DNA of 64,000 nt. It comes from Cymodocea nodosa (lineage: Eukaryota > Streptophyta > Magnoliopsida > Alismatales > Cymodoceaceae). The first letter of the stretch is position 1. Every line of letters starts with the position of its first letter. The notes beneath the pieces were generated by a model. The model was not told the DNA's origin. It saw only the letters and a list, made by a program, of their open reading frames with translations, and made no database searches. A program made the position numbers and the translations under genes. The stretch is from the NCBI GenBank assembly GCA_036874045.1, contig CM072336.1, positions 8,522,501 to 8,586,500 of the forward strand. Reading direction: 5' to 3'. Shown here in pieces: positions 22,699 to 35,022 of the stretch.

Positions 22699-24008
22699 TG
22701 ATAGGAGCTAATGGCTTAGCAAAGGGGGGGTGAATGGTAATATTTAGTTTCTTAAATGCAATTTCAGGAGTTTAACAATGAATGACTAATTGATAGTTTA
22801 ATTCAGCAAGCACACAATAAAAGAAGATAATGCACATAAGGATTTTAGGTGGTTCACCTCTAATAGCTAGTCCACCCCTAAGGAATACTTAGGCTTCACT
22901 AATATTTCAAGATTTACAAATACTTGCTTTAGGGTCAAAGCAAGAACCAACCAATCAAACTAAGCTTTCTAGTCGTAGCTCCAACCAACCTATCTCTAAA
23001 GTTTTCAGTTGGTGCACTTCAGTAAACCACTATCTTGAAGGAATCAAAGTTTATTTGCATGGAGAGCTCTAGACTTGAGTTTTCCTTTTGCAAAAGATTT
23101 GATCTAGAAGATTTTTTGCTGTATATGTGGAGCTTGGTATATAGATTCATATATGCAAAAAGCTATGTAACTCTTTTGTCTGCTATTTATATTTATAACA
23201 TTAAGCATAACGATTATATTCACTTCTAACGAATGTATTCTGTTGTACTTACTGAAATTGCAGAACCAAATATGGTAAGTTACTGTTTAGGAGGGTGTTT
23301 CAAGATAACCTTCCGATTTCCTTTGACTTTTGAATTGTTAGTTGTGTAACACTCCGAAGAATGCTTGTAACTTTCTGATAATCCACTTAAGCCTTTTGTC
23401 ACGTGGGATTTTAAGTCGTACACGTAAGGTGTCATAAGTTCGAATATTTATAGTTGTAACTTATCAAAACATTTTTGACTATCGGATAGTTAGCTACAGT
23501 AACTCTTTGATTTTTTTCAAAGCTTCTGACTAAAATTAATATATTTCGGCACATGTATAATAAAATGACTTAAGTTTCGAATGGTTCATTCTATAACCTT
23601 CCGAAACTTCCTATTTTTTTGATAGTTAGCTTTCTAACTTTTCAAAAATCCTTTTAAGCCTCTATTTGAATTTCCGCACGTGCATATTCTTCTAACTTAA
23701 CTGTCTAGATGGTTCTTCTAGATAATTTTCTGATTTACCTATATTTTCAGATAGTTAACCCTATAACTTTCTAAAGAGCTTGCTTGCTACTTTTAAGTGA
23801 TCTTTCAGATAATTAAGCTTTTAACCTTCTGAAAAACTACTCCTTTCAGATACTTAGGCTGATAACTGTCTGATCCTTCTGATTTCATTTGTCAGCTTCG
23901 AATGATCTGTTTGAGACTAACTTTAACGACTAATCTGTGGATTTGAGAAATACAAAGGAATATTCCTCACATTGATTTTTGCATTATCAAAATCTAGAGG
24001 TCCTTTCA
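22699..24008 (-). repeat. 5' LTR of Copia-B
   Basis: On the minus strand it begins TGAAAGGACCTC followed by TTTTGATAATGC, as Copia-A does after its first bases, and it ends in CCTATCA after the CACCATTCACCCCC run. It is about 1310 bp. The U3 part (about 23300-23900) holds the same inverted motif array. Confidence 0.75.
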
Positions 24009-24195
24009 ATTCTTACTCAATCTCTATAGGATCGACCTGTACTTGCATACAAATACAATAGACACTATGCACTTGTAATTAAAATACAAATTAGACTTAA
24101 TAGTTAATTTATGTGAAAAGTTGTTTGTTTACTTCTAAAAGTATTTATTAATATAAACATAAAAACAAATCAAACAAGTTTTCCCAATAAACAAC
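24009..24195 (+). repeat. Gypsy LTR fragment, opposite orientation to the others
   Basis: It is the reverse complement of the block at 29852-30045 (TGCAAGTGCA, AGTACAGGTCGATCC, AGAAGTAAACAAACAAC). It is bounded on the left by the Copia-B LTR and on the right by a Copia LTR fragment. Confidence 0.65.
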
Positions 24196-25111
24196 ACACG
24201 TACAGAACTTAAAGGATCACATGACAAGTATAACTGTTCAAGTTTTTTGAAGAGTTACAGAATAACGATTTGAGTTTTCAGAAAGTTACAGATCTAACTA
24301 TCCAAACTTGAAGACACGTGCAGAACTTAAAGGATCATGTGATGACAAGTATAACTATTCAAGTTTTTTAGAGAATTACAGAATAACTATTCAAGTTTTC
24401 AAAATGTTACAATAAGTAACTATTTGAAAATCAAATAGAATCAGAAGGTTACATGAAGGATAGTATGTAAAATGGTGACTTACCATATTTGAGACTAACT
24501 ATATAGTAAGTACAATAGGACAAATATCGTTGGAAGAAATATAATCGTTATACCTCTTGGTATAAATATGATCAATAAAGGAAAGATAAAAACAACGATT
24601 ATCATATTGAGAGCTACATAGAAATTCCAAGTTATATATACATAGATTCTGCAAATACAGAAGAGAGAATTCTCAAGCATACTGAAGTATAGAAAGCTCC
24701 CTACATGTAAACTCTATTTGAAAGTTCAAAAGTGTTGGTTCATGAGTTTATACTTGAAAACTCACTATTGGTTAAGAGCTTGTTCCTAAAAGCTCGACAT
24801 AGGTTGGTTGCTGAGCTTCTACCTGGAAGCTCAAGTGTTGGTTCTTGCTTTGACCTGAAACAAGTGTTATAAGTAGTAAAATACTTAGTGAAGCTCAAGC
24901 TATGTCTTAGGGGTGGACTAGTTGTTAGTGGTGAACTACCTAAAAATTACTTGGTGTATTTTTTTTTGTCTTGTGTTTCATTTAGTCATGCCTTATTGAT
25001 TATTTCATACATAGGTTGTTTATTCATCAAAATTAAATTGAATCAAATTAGATTCAAAATTACACACACTTACCATTCACCCCCCCTCTAGTAAGTCATA
25101 TGATCCTAACA
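24196..25111 (+). repeat. Copia LTR fragment (3' part) with an internal tandem repeat
   Basis: The stretch from about 24470 to 25111 matches Copia-A LTR 820-1300 plus its end, including TATAAAT at about 24560 and the end CCTAACA. At the left there are two tandem units of about 118 bp (24196-24313 and 24314 to about 24430), each starting ACACGT(A/G)CAGAACTTAAAGG. The 5' part of the LTR is missing. To the right, Gypsy-2 RT sequence starts directly. Confidence 0.7.
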
Positions 25112-27290
25112 TTCCTTGCTTTACCATAAGGTGACATTTTTTCCAATTCAAAACTAGATTTTTTTCTACACAATGGTTTAAAACTAGTTCTAAATTGTTC
25201 AAACTTACTTCAAATGAAGTTTCATATGCTATAAAGTCATTTGTGAATATTTCTAGAAAATCTTTAATCATTCTGATAAAAATACCTTACATACACCTTT
25301 GAAATGTAGCTAGTGCATTCCACAATCCAAATGGCATTCTTTTAAAAACATAAGTTTCATTAGGATAAGTGAAAGTTATTTTCTCTTAATCCTCTAATAC
25401 TACTGGAACTTGGTTATATCCTGAATACCTATCTAAGAAACAAATATTCTTAACCTATTAATTTTTCTAACATTTGATCTAAAAATGGTGAAGGAAAATG
25501 ATCTTTCCTAGTCATAGCATTTAACTTTCGATAATTTATACACACTCTCCAACTCTATTGGATTCTTATTGGAATCAATTCTTGATTTTCATTCCTAATA
25601 ACAGTTATACCCAATTTCTTAGTAACTACATGAATTAGACTAACTCATGAGCTATCAGAAATCAGATATATGATATCATTATCTAACAATTTCACAATTT
25701 CCTTCCTAACTTCTTCTTTAAGGTTTATAATTACCCTAGAAGTTGCTAGAAATGGCCTTCCCAAAATTAAAGATGTACCATTGTTCTAATTCATAGTCTT
25801 TTGGGAATCCAAAACAACAATATTCACAAAATAAATGAAGTTCTTAACTTTAATCAAGAATCATCTATTTTTCCTCTAAGGTATCTTATACTTCGATCTA
25901 CTAATTGAATAATAATACCAATAAGATTTAAGTCTTTTAATCCTAAGGATACAAATATATCACTTGGCATAACATTAATACCTACACCTAGGTCTATTAA
26001 GGTTCTATCCAAAATAGTATTACCTATTGTACACAATGTAACAGGTGTTCTTAGATCAAATAATTTCTTAGGAATTTGTGGTAGAAATAGAGAACTACTT
26101 TGTTCTGCTAAAAAGACTTTTCTCAACACTTTCCGCTCACTCTTCTTAGTATACCAATCCTTAAGAAATTTAGCACAAGGTGGCATTTTCTACAATTAGT
26201 CTAATAGAAGAATGTTAACTTACACTTTTTCAAATTTCTCTAATTTTCTCTTATTTTTGAGGAAATTTTTGTTTTAATCTATCAAGATAAGGCACTAATA
26301 CTTGTGATTCAAATGATTCATTTTCTTGTCCCAGATTCCCTTTAGATTCTATATTATCCTTATCTTGAATTTGTCCATTTTTAATTTTACTTTTAGATTC
26401 AAATTTTTCATCATTAATCTCTATATCTTCATATATTGTATGTTCATTTTCATTTTGAAGATTGTTTTGATTTACATGTACCTTCTCTTCTTTCTGAATT
26501 CTATGTGGCACAAGAGTTCTAGATCTCAATGTTACACATACGTTTTCTACATTCTCAGAAATTTCATGATTTTCTTGTATTTCTAGATCTATCATGGTTT
26601 CCATATATTTTTTAGTTGGATCACATTTCTCAATTCCTATTTCATCAGTACCTTCATTTATCTGAATGTTTTGTACTTCATGCACATTTTTGAAATTTGA
26701 ATGTTCATTTATATTAACTTGTTGATTTTGCATGACTTGTAATTTATTGTCCATTCATCAAGTGCATTTAACTTTCTTTCTAAATCATCTAATCTCATTA
26801 CATTTAGTTTTTTATCAATTTTCATTATAGTTTTCTTAGTTTCATAAACAATATCTATTTTAGGTTCTGAATCATTTTTCTTATAGTTTAATGGGTTAAC
26901 TTCTTATTAATAATACATGTATTCTTTCAGTTTGTCTAGATTTTATTCTAAACTTCGTTCAAGTCTATCATACTAATCTCATATTTCTTTTTTTTTAGAC
27001 ATATTACTCATCCTAAAGTGATTGTTCGTTTGGTAAACTATAGGTGTTTCAAACTAAACAATCAGTAATGTCATGTCCTTTTGTAATAATCCTATAATTA
27101 GATTTATTGATAGTTTGTTGATTTTTGTTAATTCATTTGTTGCTCATTTGATCTAGTCATCTGCAATCATCTCAACTTTAAACAATCAGTAATGTCATGT
27201 CCTTCCACATTATAGAATTCACATATGCTAACTATAGGTTTCAAAAATCTTTGAGCATAGGCGTACACCATATTCTCAATGAAAAGTTCA
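25112..27290 (-). pseudogene. Gypsy-2 gag, protease and RT fossil
   Basis: The gag part (26754-26251) is rich in Asn, Glu, Ile and Lys. The protease part has PVTLCTIGNTILDRTLIDLG and INVMPSDIF, as in plant Gypsy retropepsins. The RT part is recognisable by alignment with Gypsy-1 (14290-15000). It is heavily broken. Confidence 0.75.
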
Positions 27291-27347
27291 CACAACACTC
27301 TTACTACTATGAAAACAAAATAGTGCTATGATTTTCAGATTTTCACT

Positions 27348-27364
27348 CCCCAACAATGACGCCA
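27348..27364 (-). promoter_or_regulatory. Gypsy-2 primer-binding site (decayed)
   Basis: The minus strand reads TGGCGTCATTGTTGGGG, a changed form of the tRNA-Asp-type site of Gypsy-1, in the same place relative to the LTR. Confidence 0.6.
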
Positions 27365-27371
27365 AAAAACT

Positions 27372-28867
27372 TATTCTTGATCTTGTTAACTTAAATTTTT
27401 TTTTTCTTTTTAAGTAAACAAGCAATTTTCACGAATAAGATCCTAAAATCTATTTAAATCTAATTCATTAAATTAACTACAAGTGCATAGTATCTATTAT
27501 ATAAGTGTGCAAGTATAGGTTAATTCCATAGAGAGTGATTAAAATTTCAGACTCATTAAATCTTCATAGCTAGAGTTTATCATACTTCAAATCTCTCATT
27601 CTATTTATTTACATCTAACTCAATGGACTTAGTTCATGGAGTTACAATTAATTCAATAAGCTATCCTTGTTGAGTTATAATTAACTCAACAAGCCTTCCT
27701 AGTAACTTCACATTAATATTGCTGCTTGCAAAAGAACTTGATCATCCATTGGGTGGTTCTATACATTATAAACATCAATTAAGCTTCTAATGCTAGTTTA
27801 TATTACATTCATTATTGATCAGTGCTAACATTCAAACATTCCAAATAGTAAATATATAAATCAACATTTCAGATATTTGCATTAATTAGTTTAAATAATT
27901 AGTATTACGATTTTCTAATAACTAAAATACAATAAACACAACACATTCAACAATATTAACAATACAAACACAAACGATACAAAACAAATTTGATAAATAT
28001 AACAAACATATAATGATTTTTTTTTGTTTTTATTTTTTTTTATTCCTTTAGGTGAGTGAATAGTGAAAGGTAAAACTCTCTATTGATAGTAAAAATTTCT
28101 ATCACTACATGTAATGTGATTACACCACTGAAAATTTAATCACTTACTATCAAGTGCTAGTCTCCCTACTAGATTGCAAACTTAGAGTTTTGTAAGTTGA
28201 TCTCTTCAGCATAGCAACATCAACCTGAACCAAGGCTAGAAGTTTTACTGTCTCTTGAGAGATAATTCGATACTTAGTGAAAATGTCTTTCCTTCTTGTG
28301 ACGTGATCACTCCTCACAATGGTTGTCAATCACCGTATTTTTGCTTGAAATCGACTTGACATCTAGAGTCTCCACCACTTCTTTTGTTCTTTCTCTTTTC
28401 CTTTTATATTTCTTTCAGTAATAACTACTTCTACCTAAATCACTAGTTAGATTTCCTTCCTTCGCATCAACAATGGTGATTACTTTTTTATTCCATGATT
28501 TAGATCATGGTGTGATTCTTACAACGTGGTTTCCTTCGAATTTCCTACAATTTCTCACAATCAAATATTAAAAAAATAACTAGTCCATGGAGTTAATGTA
28601 ACTCAACAGACTCGTTTAATTTTGTAATTTAATAAAACAAATATTTATATAACATTTAATACTTGATATGTAAAAGAAGTAATTTCTAATTCATTTATAA
28701 ATGATACTTAATTAACCACTAATTCTTTAAGATTATGCACATTCTTTAATTAAGACCTATAATTATATAAATGTAATATAATGGCTTAATTCTCATATGA
28801 TAAGCTAAATACTATACAATTAATTATTCATTAATGACTAATATTATGCATAATTTCATTCTAAACA
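27372..28867 (-). repeat. 5' LTR of Gypsy-2
   Basis: It shares the GTGCATAGTATCTATTATAT block, the GAGTTACAATTAATTCAATAAG-like motifs and the end TTCTAAACA with the solo LTRs at 8644 and 29767. It is about 1.5 kb, shorter than the 2.3-kb solo LTR, and lacks most of the TTTCGG motif array. Confidence 0.7.
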
Positions 28868-29766
28868 CTCACTTAGTTCCAAAGGGATAAAGTCAAAGGG
28901 AAGATGTTGATTACAATGAAATTTTTTCTCCAACATACTTCTTATTCATTTGCTACTTGCTCTTATATCACATCAAAATTTTGAATTAAAACAGATGGAT
29001 ATCAAAATAGCTTTTCTTCATGGAGACCTAGAAGAGGACATATTCATGTGCCAACCAAAAGGTTTTGTTTATCCTGAAAAGTAGAATCATGTATGCAAGC
29101 TAAAAATATCTTTATATGGGCTTAACCAATCTCTAAGACAATGGTATAAGCGGTTTGACAATTGAACAAAACTAGATTCAACAAAAGTATGTATGATTGT
29201 TGTGTATATAACAAAAGGGTTAGCACTGAATCTCATATTGATCTACTTCTCTATGTAGATGATATTCTCATAGTTACACAAGATAGGAAGCAAAAATTCA
29301 AAAGTTGAAAGATTGTCTCAACTTAGAATTTGAGATGAAAGACTTGGGTGCAACAAATAAGATCTTGAGTATGGAGATTTATAGGGATAGGAAGCATGAC
29401 AAATTATTTCTATCTCAAAGAGGGTTTATATAGAGAATACTATCAAGGTTTGGAATGTCAAAAGCCAAGCCAGCTAATACCCCCATTACTGCAAATTTAC
29501 ATCTTTCTAGAGTCTACTCTCCTTAGTTAGAATCAAAAAAGAAATACATGACTCATATTCCATATGCTAGTGTTATTGGAAGCCTTATGTATGTTATGGC
29601 CTATACTAGACCAAATATAACTTTTGTTATTAGTGTTGTTGGTAGGTTTATCAGTCAACTTGGGAAGGAGCACTTGCAAGCTATGAAATGCATCTTCAAA
29701 TATTTGAGAGGGACGTTAGATGTTGGTCTCATCTATGGAAGAGATGGTGAGTATATGGTATTGTAT

Positions 29767-31778
29767 TGTTATGAAAAGTTAAATCAGAAACTTGTTTTTT
29801 CAGCGGTGCTAGAAAACTTAATTGTTTCCCTAGAAACGGTGCTAGAAAACTTGTATTAGGTTGGAAAACTTATTTGATTTGTTTTTATGCTTATATTAAT
29901 AAATTCTTTTAGAAGTAAACAAACAACTTTTCACACAAATTAGATATTAAGTCTAATTTATATTTTTAACTGCAAGTGCATAGTGTATATTGTATTTGTG
30001 TGCAAGTACAGGTCGATCCCATAGAGATTGAGTAAGAATTGTGTAATATTTCAATTTTTTATATTGGATTTTATATGTGTTTAGTTAAGCACTCCGTTGA
30101 GTTACAGTTAACTTAACGAACTAAGTTCATGGAGTTATGGTTAACTCAATAGACTAACCTCATGGACTTAAGTTAACTCCATGAGTTTACCTTTCTAGTT
30201 AAATACTGCTATTCACAAAAGAATTCAGTCATCCATTGGACGATTCCATAGAATGGAAATAACATCAATTAAGCTTTTTAATGTTAATTAGTCTAAGATT
30301 TGTCATTAAGCAACACTAACATTTAGATATTTCAAACAGTAACCATTAAGATCTTTAAGTATTTTGTATGAATCAATTTCAGTAAACAATAAAACTATTT
30401 TCTATTTTATGAATCAAATAAACATAAAACATTCACAATATTGATAATGATAAAATTAATCATGATACAAAACAAACAATACAACACTTTAATACTAAAT
30501 GTAAATATAGATAATGAGGTGTTTTTGGTATTTTTATTTTGATATGTTCCTGAAGATGAGCGAAAGGTGAAATGTAAAAATCTCTATCGATAGTAAAAAC
30601 TTCTGCCACTACATGCGATGCGATTACACCACTAAAAATTTAACCACTTACAATCTTGCCTCCTCTCCCTATGGAATCACAAACCAAGAGTTGTAAGTTG
30701 ATCTCCTCTTCAGTATATTGGCATCAACCCAAAACCAAAGCTAGAAGCTTTATGATCTCTTGAGATATGAGTCGGTGCTTGGTGAAGATGACTTCCCTTC
30801 CTATTACAATGCGATCACTCCTCATAGTGGTTGTCAGTCATCGTGTTTGGCTTGGAATTAATCCGACACCTAGAAAGTATCCTCACAAACCTCTAATGGT
30901 TAATGATTTTGGTGGTGTTATAGAGCTTTAGAAAACTTTCGATGCTTACTACAATTAGTGCGGTCCTCCACCCACACTCCCACATAGTTTTTCTCCTCTT
31001 CTTTTATATTTCTTTCAATAGTAACTATTTCTTCTTAAATGATCGGTTGGATTTCCTTCATTCATATCAACAATGGTGATTTCTTCTTCATTCCACGAGT
31101 TAATTCTTGCATGATATGTGGAATCGTGTTTTTCCTTCAAATTTCCTATTTCTGCAACTACTATAATGGCATGTTAGAAAATAAATGGTCTGTGGAGTTA
31201 ATGTAACTCAACAGACTTACTTCGTTGACTTAACTAAAACACACATGTAATAAAGAAATAACTTAACGAGTTTAGATGTTTCAGATAATTATAACTATAA
31301 GTATCCGAAACTTATATGCATTTCGGATAGTTAGCACCTAACCTTCCGAAATATAACTTAAGTTAAGTTTCTAGATCACGACACGTGTCCTTAAGAAGTT
31401 TTTTGATAAAAAGATATTTCAGATACTTACAAACCTAACTATCCGATGCTGAGACACATTTCAAAATAGTTACCAAATAACTTACCGAAAATCCACTTAA
31501 GTCATGCATTAAGGTCTCAGCACGTGTACTTCAGGAAATAATGACTCTCTAAAATAACAGACAATTTAGATACTTAGGAATTAAAAAGCCTATAATTTAC
31601 CAACAGTGCAGAAATATACTTAATTAACGCTAATTCCTTGAAATTATTTAGATTCTTTCACTAAGGCATATAACAATGCAACTATAACATAATGGCTTAA
31701 TTCTCATATGATATGCTAAATATTATGTAATTAACCATCATTTAACCCTTAATATTATGTACTTTTTCATTCTAAACA
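29767..31778 (-). mobile_element. Gypsy solo LTR in Copia-C
   Basis: The interior matches the solo LTR at 8644-10939 over most of its length (LTR blocks at 29870-30050, 30060-30340, 30540-31000, and the motif array at 31270-31540) and ends TTCTAAACA. The left edge is unsure by about 90 bases: a short repeated stretch (GGTGCTAGAAAACTT twice, about 29798-29853) lies there. I see no clear target duplication. It is about 2.0 kb. Confidence 0.75.
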
Positions 31779-32290
31779 GATATCTAAATACTCAAACTTA
31801 GATTATGTTGTAGATAGTGATAGTCGAAGGTCAATGATAGGGTATGTCTTTGTTTCTAATAGTTCTGTTATTAGTTGGAAGACAATGTTGCAATCCACAA
31901 TTTCTTTGTCAATAACAGAGGCAAAGTATATGGCATTAAAAGAAGTTGTAAAGGAAGGCATATAGCTAAAAGGGCTAATTGGAGATCTTGGTTTGAAGCA
32001 AGATTAAATTGTCATATATTGTGATGGTTTAAGTGCTTTATGCTTAGCGAAAGACCAAGTGCATCATAATCGAACCAAATACATTGACATTAGGTATCAC
32101 TTCATTTGATCAAAGAGGAGAATTAAATTATTGAAAGTTGGTACGAAAAACAATCCCTTCGATATGCTAATTAAAGTAGTCACTAAGAGCAAATTCATGG
32201 ACTACTTGGATTTGCTCAATATCTACAATCTGAATTAACTCCCATAAGGAAGGTGGCAGCATCAAGAGGATTCAAGTCAACGTGGAGAAT

Positions 32291-32570
32291 TGTTAAAATA
32301 CCTTGAATCTATTAATTTGTACTATAACCATTAATGGCTTACCACATTTGCAGAGGTTAGATGACTATAAGATAAAATAACCTCTACTGTTGTATTGATA
32401 TAAGGGACATCCCAAAAGAAAAATGACGACCCCCTTTTGTTGCCACCTATGGATGTAAGCTTCGGCTAAACCATGTAAATACCTTTGTCTTGTGTGTGAT
32501 TATTTATCGATTTTTCTCTCTTTGATCTTGGATCTTGTTTTATCATCCAATTCCATATAACAAACTGATA
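32291..32570 (+). repeat. Probable 3' LTR of Copia-C
   Basis: TGTTAAAATACC follows the purine-rich GTGGAGAAT that often precedes plant Copia 3' LTRs, and ATATAACA about 280 bases on could be its end. No second copy is in the window to confirm it. Confidence 0.4.
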
Positions 32571-35022
32571 AATGATAAGCATTGAAGGCCAATCCCAAGT
32601 GTAGAAGAGAGCATTCATTGCCAAAACGATTCTGCAAAAGAACAGTGAGAGGCTCTACGCAATGGCAAGAGCAAACACCATGAGTAGAACTATTAACAAC
32701 TAAAGATAACAAAAGCTGAGGATGTGAGTGGTGTTTACAAGCAACCCATTCACCAAGGAATAGATTTGAGATGAGGGGGCAAGCCCTTATCCTACAACAA
32801 GCTATAGCAAAACATGAAAGATCACATTAATAGAAAAATCACAAGAAAACATGTTAGTTAACTTGGAATCAATTGGTAATCGATATATTGATTGATTCAT
32901 GGGTCAAAATTAATCATGTGGAAGTCACCTACTGAAAATGAGTCAGTAATCACTCTCTTTCCTATGTGGAAGCCATGTGGCGAGATATATATCCAATAAG
33001 CATATCGATTATCTAGATGTTTTGTTGAAATAAAATATTAGCTATTAGGCAGAAATTAATGTCTAGGAATTGAAAGATCACTTCTACCTACCAATTTGGC
33101 TACAACAATCATTCCATTGAGCTTCAATTAAAAATTTTGGCAAGCGTCATCAAGTACCCATCTAAGCTCTCGAGCATTCTTTGAATTTTTCTTGAGAGTG
33201 CACACTTTTGTCTCCACTTTGCTCTAGAAATCAATTGAGCATTCACTCTAATCTTTCTCATGTGGAGGGGTATGATCGGCAGGGTCTTCGGCCTCAAACA
33301 AGACCGATTTAGTGTAAACACTCAAGTGAGATGTTTGAGGGGTTGACGAAGTCAGATTTGTGTGAACCACCATATATATGATAGCGTGTTATCAACTCAA
33401 TTATACTCCATTCATTGCATATAACTTGGTTTTCATAAATAATGTTGGTTATGCATTAATATTTTTATCACCTTTCCCACAAAGATGTGAAAGAAAATGA
33501 TAAACCTAACCCAATGGTGACTCCTCCATTTATATGCATGCAAGGCAAACAAAGGAAAATGAAAAATTACATTGAGCTTTCCTTCACCCAAATGGACGAG
33601 GGGGGAGATCAAAGGTTGATGACATTGATTTTGGTAAAGTTCCAATGAGAATCAAATTCATGTGGGCAAAGAGAATCTTTGCATCATGGCTAATTGGCCT
33701 TCTCACCCTTGAATAATCTTTGTGCACTGGAAATTATTATGACCAGAGCTATAGATTGCGCTCTTTCCATGACTATTACCAAATCAAATCTTCATCGTAT
33801 CGGAATTACTAGAAATAATCATTTTCCCTAACACTAAGGGAAGCAAAATTTCCAAGGAATGCTTTCATTCAATTAAGTCAATCTCTAATTCTCCATCAAA
33901 ACATATTTTTCCTCCCCTCTGTTTGGCTCTAACTTAAGCATTAGAAATTCTTCAGCCACTCACACTCTGTGGTGAAGATCAACAAATTAGTAGAAAAATG
34001 ATGACTTCAAACATGCTCTATCTTTTATTTCATGTATTATTTGTTTTGAGGTCTTAATTCTACTATTTCTTTTGTGGATTTTTTGAAGATATGAATTTAT
34101 TTCATAAAAAGGCATTTTATCAGAAGTTCAAGAAATTTGTGAGAAATCTTATAGACAAATAATATTGCATTGAATTTCATATATTTTATTGTATTTGAAA
34201 TAGTGTTAATTAATTTTCCTAAAAGGTGGTATTTTTCTTTCATCTCGCATATACTAAAGTGCATTTAATGGATGTTTAGGTCACTTAGAAAGGGAGTTTA
34301 CCCCCATCAGTGTTCTATTTTTAATGTTTTTTTAGTTACCCTATTTTATTTTTTCTTTGATTTTTGCAGGGTCCACGTGATGGCATCGTTTATTGTTGTT
34401 TAATTTTTTTAATATTTTTTTTTTTCTCAAACCGTAGTAATTGTAGGAAACATCTATTCACGCACTAATACCATACAACACAGGAATTAACGGATTTGTA
34501 ATAAATAGAAATGAATAGAGGAGTATCGAAGGAGGGAAAAATGGCATTCCACTAATGTTCGGCTTTCTAGCATTTTAATACAAACATCCAAATTCTGTAC
34601 GTATTATTTATTTATCTTCTTCATTTATCAATTGGTAGTTTGAACACTTCATCGCACATTTCATGCTTTTTTGCAAGGACACAAATTTTTACACCCACGA
34701 GTTAAAAATAAGATTGCGAAGCATGAAGGACAACGCAAGAACCCAAAAAAAAATCCTAATAATTTAATTAGGATCTGCTAAAATCATGAAATTTTGATTG
34801 TTACAAATGGGATTCTTCTTCCTAACCCATAACCATATAATTAGAATTACATTAATTACTGTACAAACTTTCCTACCCTCGTACGAACTCATGTAGCTGA
34901 ATAAATTCATAGTATAATAAAATCCTCGGCGATATTGATGCACTGGCACATAAAATACCATGACACGTACGAACACCAGTGAGTGTCGACAGTCAATATG
35001 GGAAGAATCAATCTTACAGGCC
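32571..35022. other. Spacer downstream of the BRD gene
   Basis: This is about 2.4 kb with no gene that I can support. The small ORFs in it lack any recognisable motif. The part nearest the gene (34600-35022) is its likely 3' untranslated region and polyadenylation zone; an AATAAA on the minus strand lies near 34607-34616 (inverse of TTTATT). Confidence 0.4.

Larger units (their letters stand above)
21110..24008 (-). mobile_element. Copia-B, truncated Copia element (5' LTR and gag only)
   Basis: On the minus strand there is a 5' LTR (24008-22699), a primer site (22696-22685), gag, and then a stretch matching the Copia-A sequence after gag (about 4370-4455 there), after which it ends. Pol is absent. 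It is the same family as Copia-A but diverged. The coding part is broken in several places. Confidence 0.8.
25112..28867 (-). mobile_element. Gypsy-2, truncated Ty3/Gypsy element
   Basis: On the minus strand there is a 5' LTR (28867-27372), a primer site (27364-27348), gag (about 27290-26200), protease (26186-25854) and the start of RT (about 25740-25112), cut by the Copia LTR fragment at 25111. It is the same family as Gypsy-1, with the same gag/protease border (LKQKFPQK) and the same protease-RT sequence, but more decayed. RNase H and integrase are absent. There are many breaks. Confidence 0.8.
28868..32570 (+). mobile_element. Copia-C, truncated Copia element split by a Gypsy solo LTR
   Basis: The stretch 28868-29766 carries RT (LVPKG, SQREDVDYNEIF, MDIKIAFLHGDLEE, SLYGLNQS, YVDDI-like catalytic region) up to about residue KCIFKYLRGTLDVG. 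The stretch 31779-32240 carries RNase H (SDSRRSMIGYVF, VISWKTMLQSTISLS, TEAKYMALKE, NRTKYIDIRYHF). A probable 3' LTR follows. The 5' part is missing. It is a different Copia lineage from Copia-A (short LTR, different RT). There are many breaks. Confidence 0.8.
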
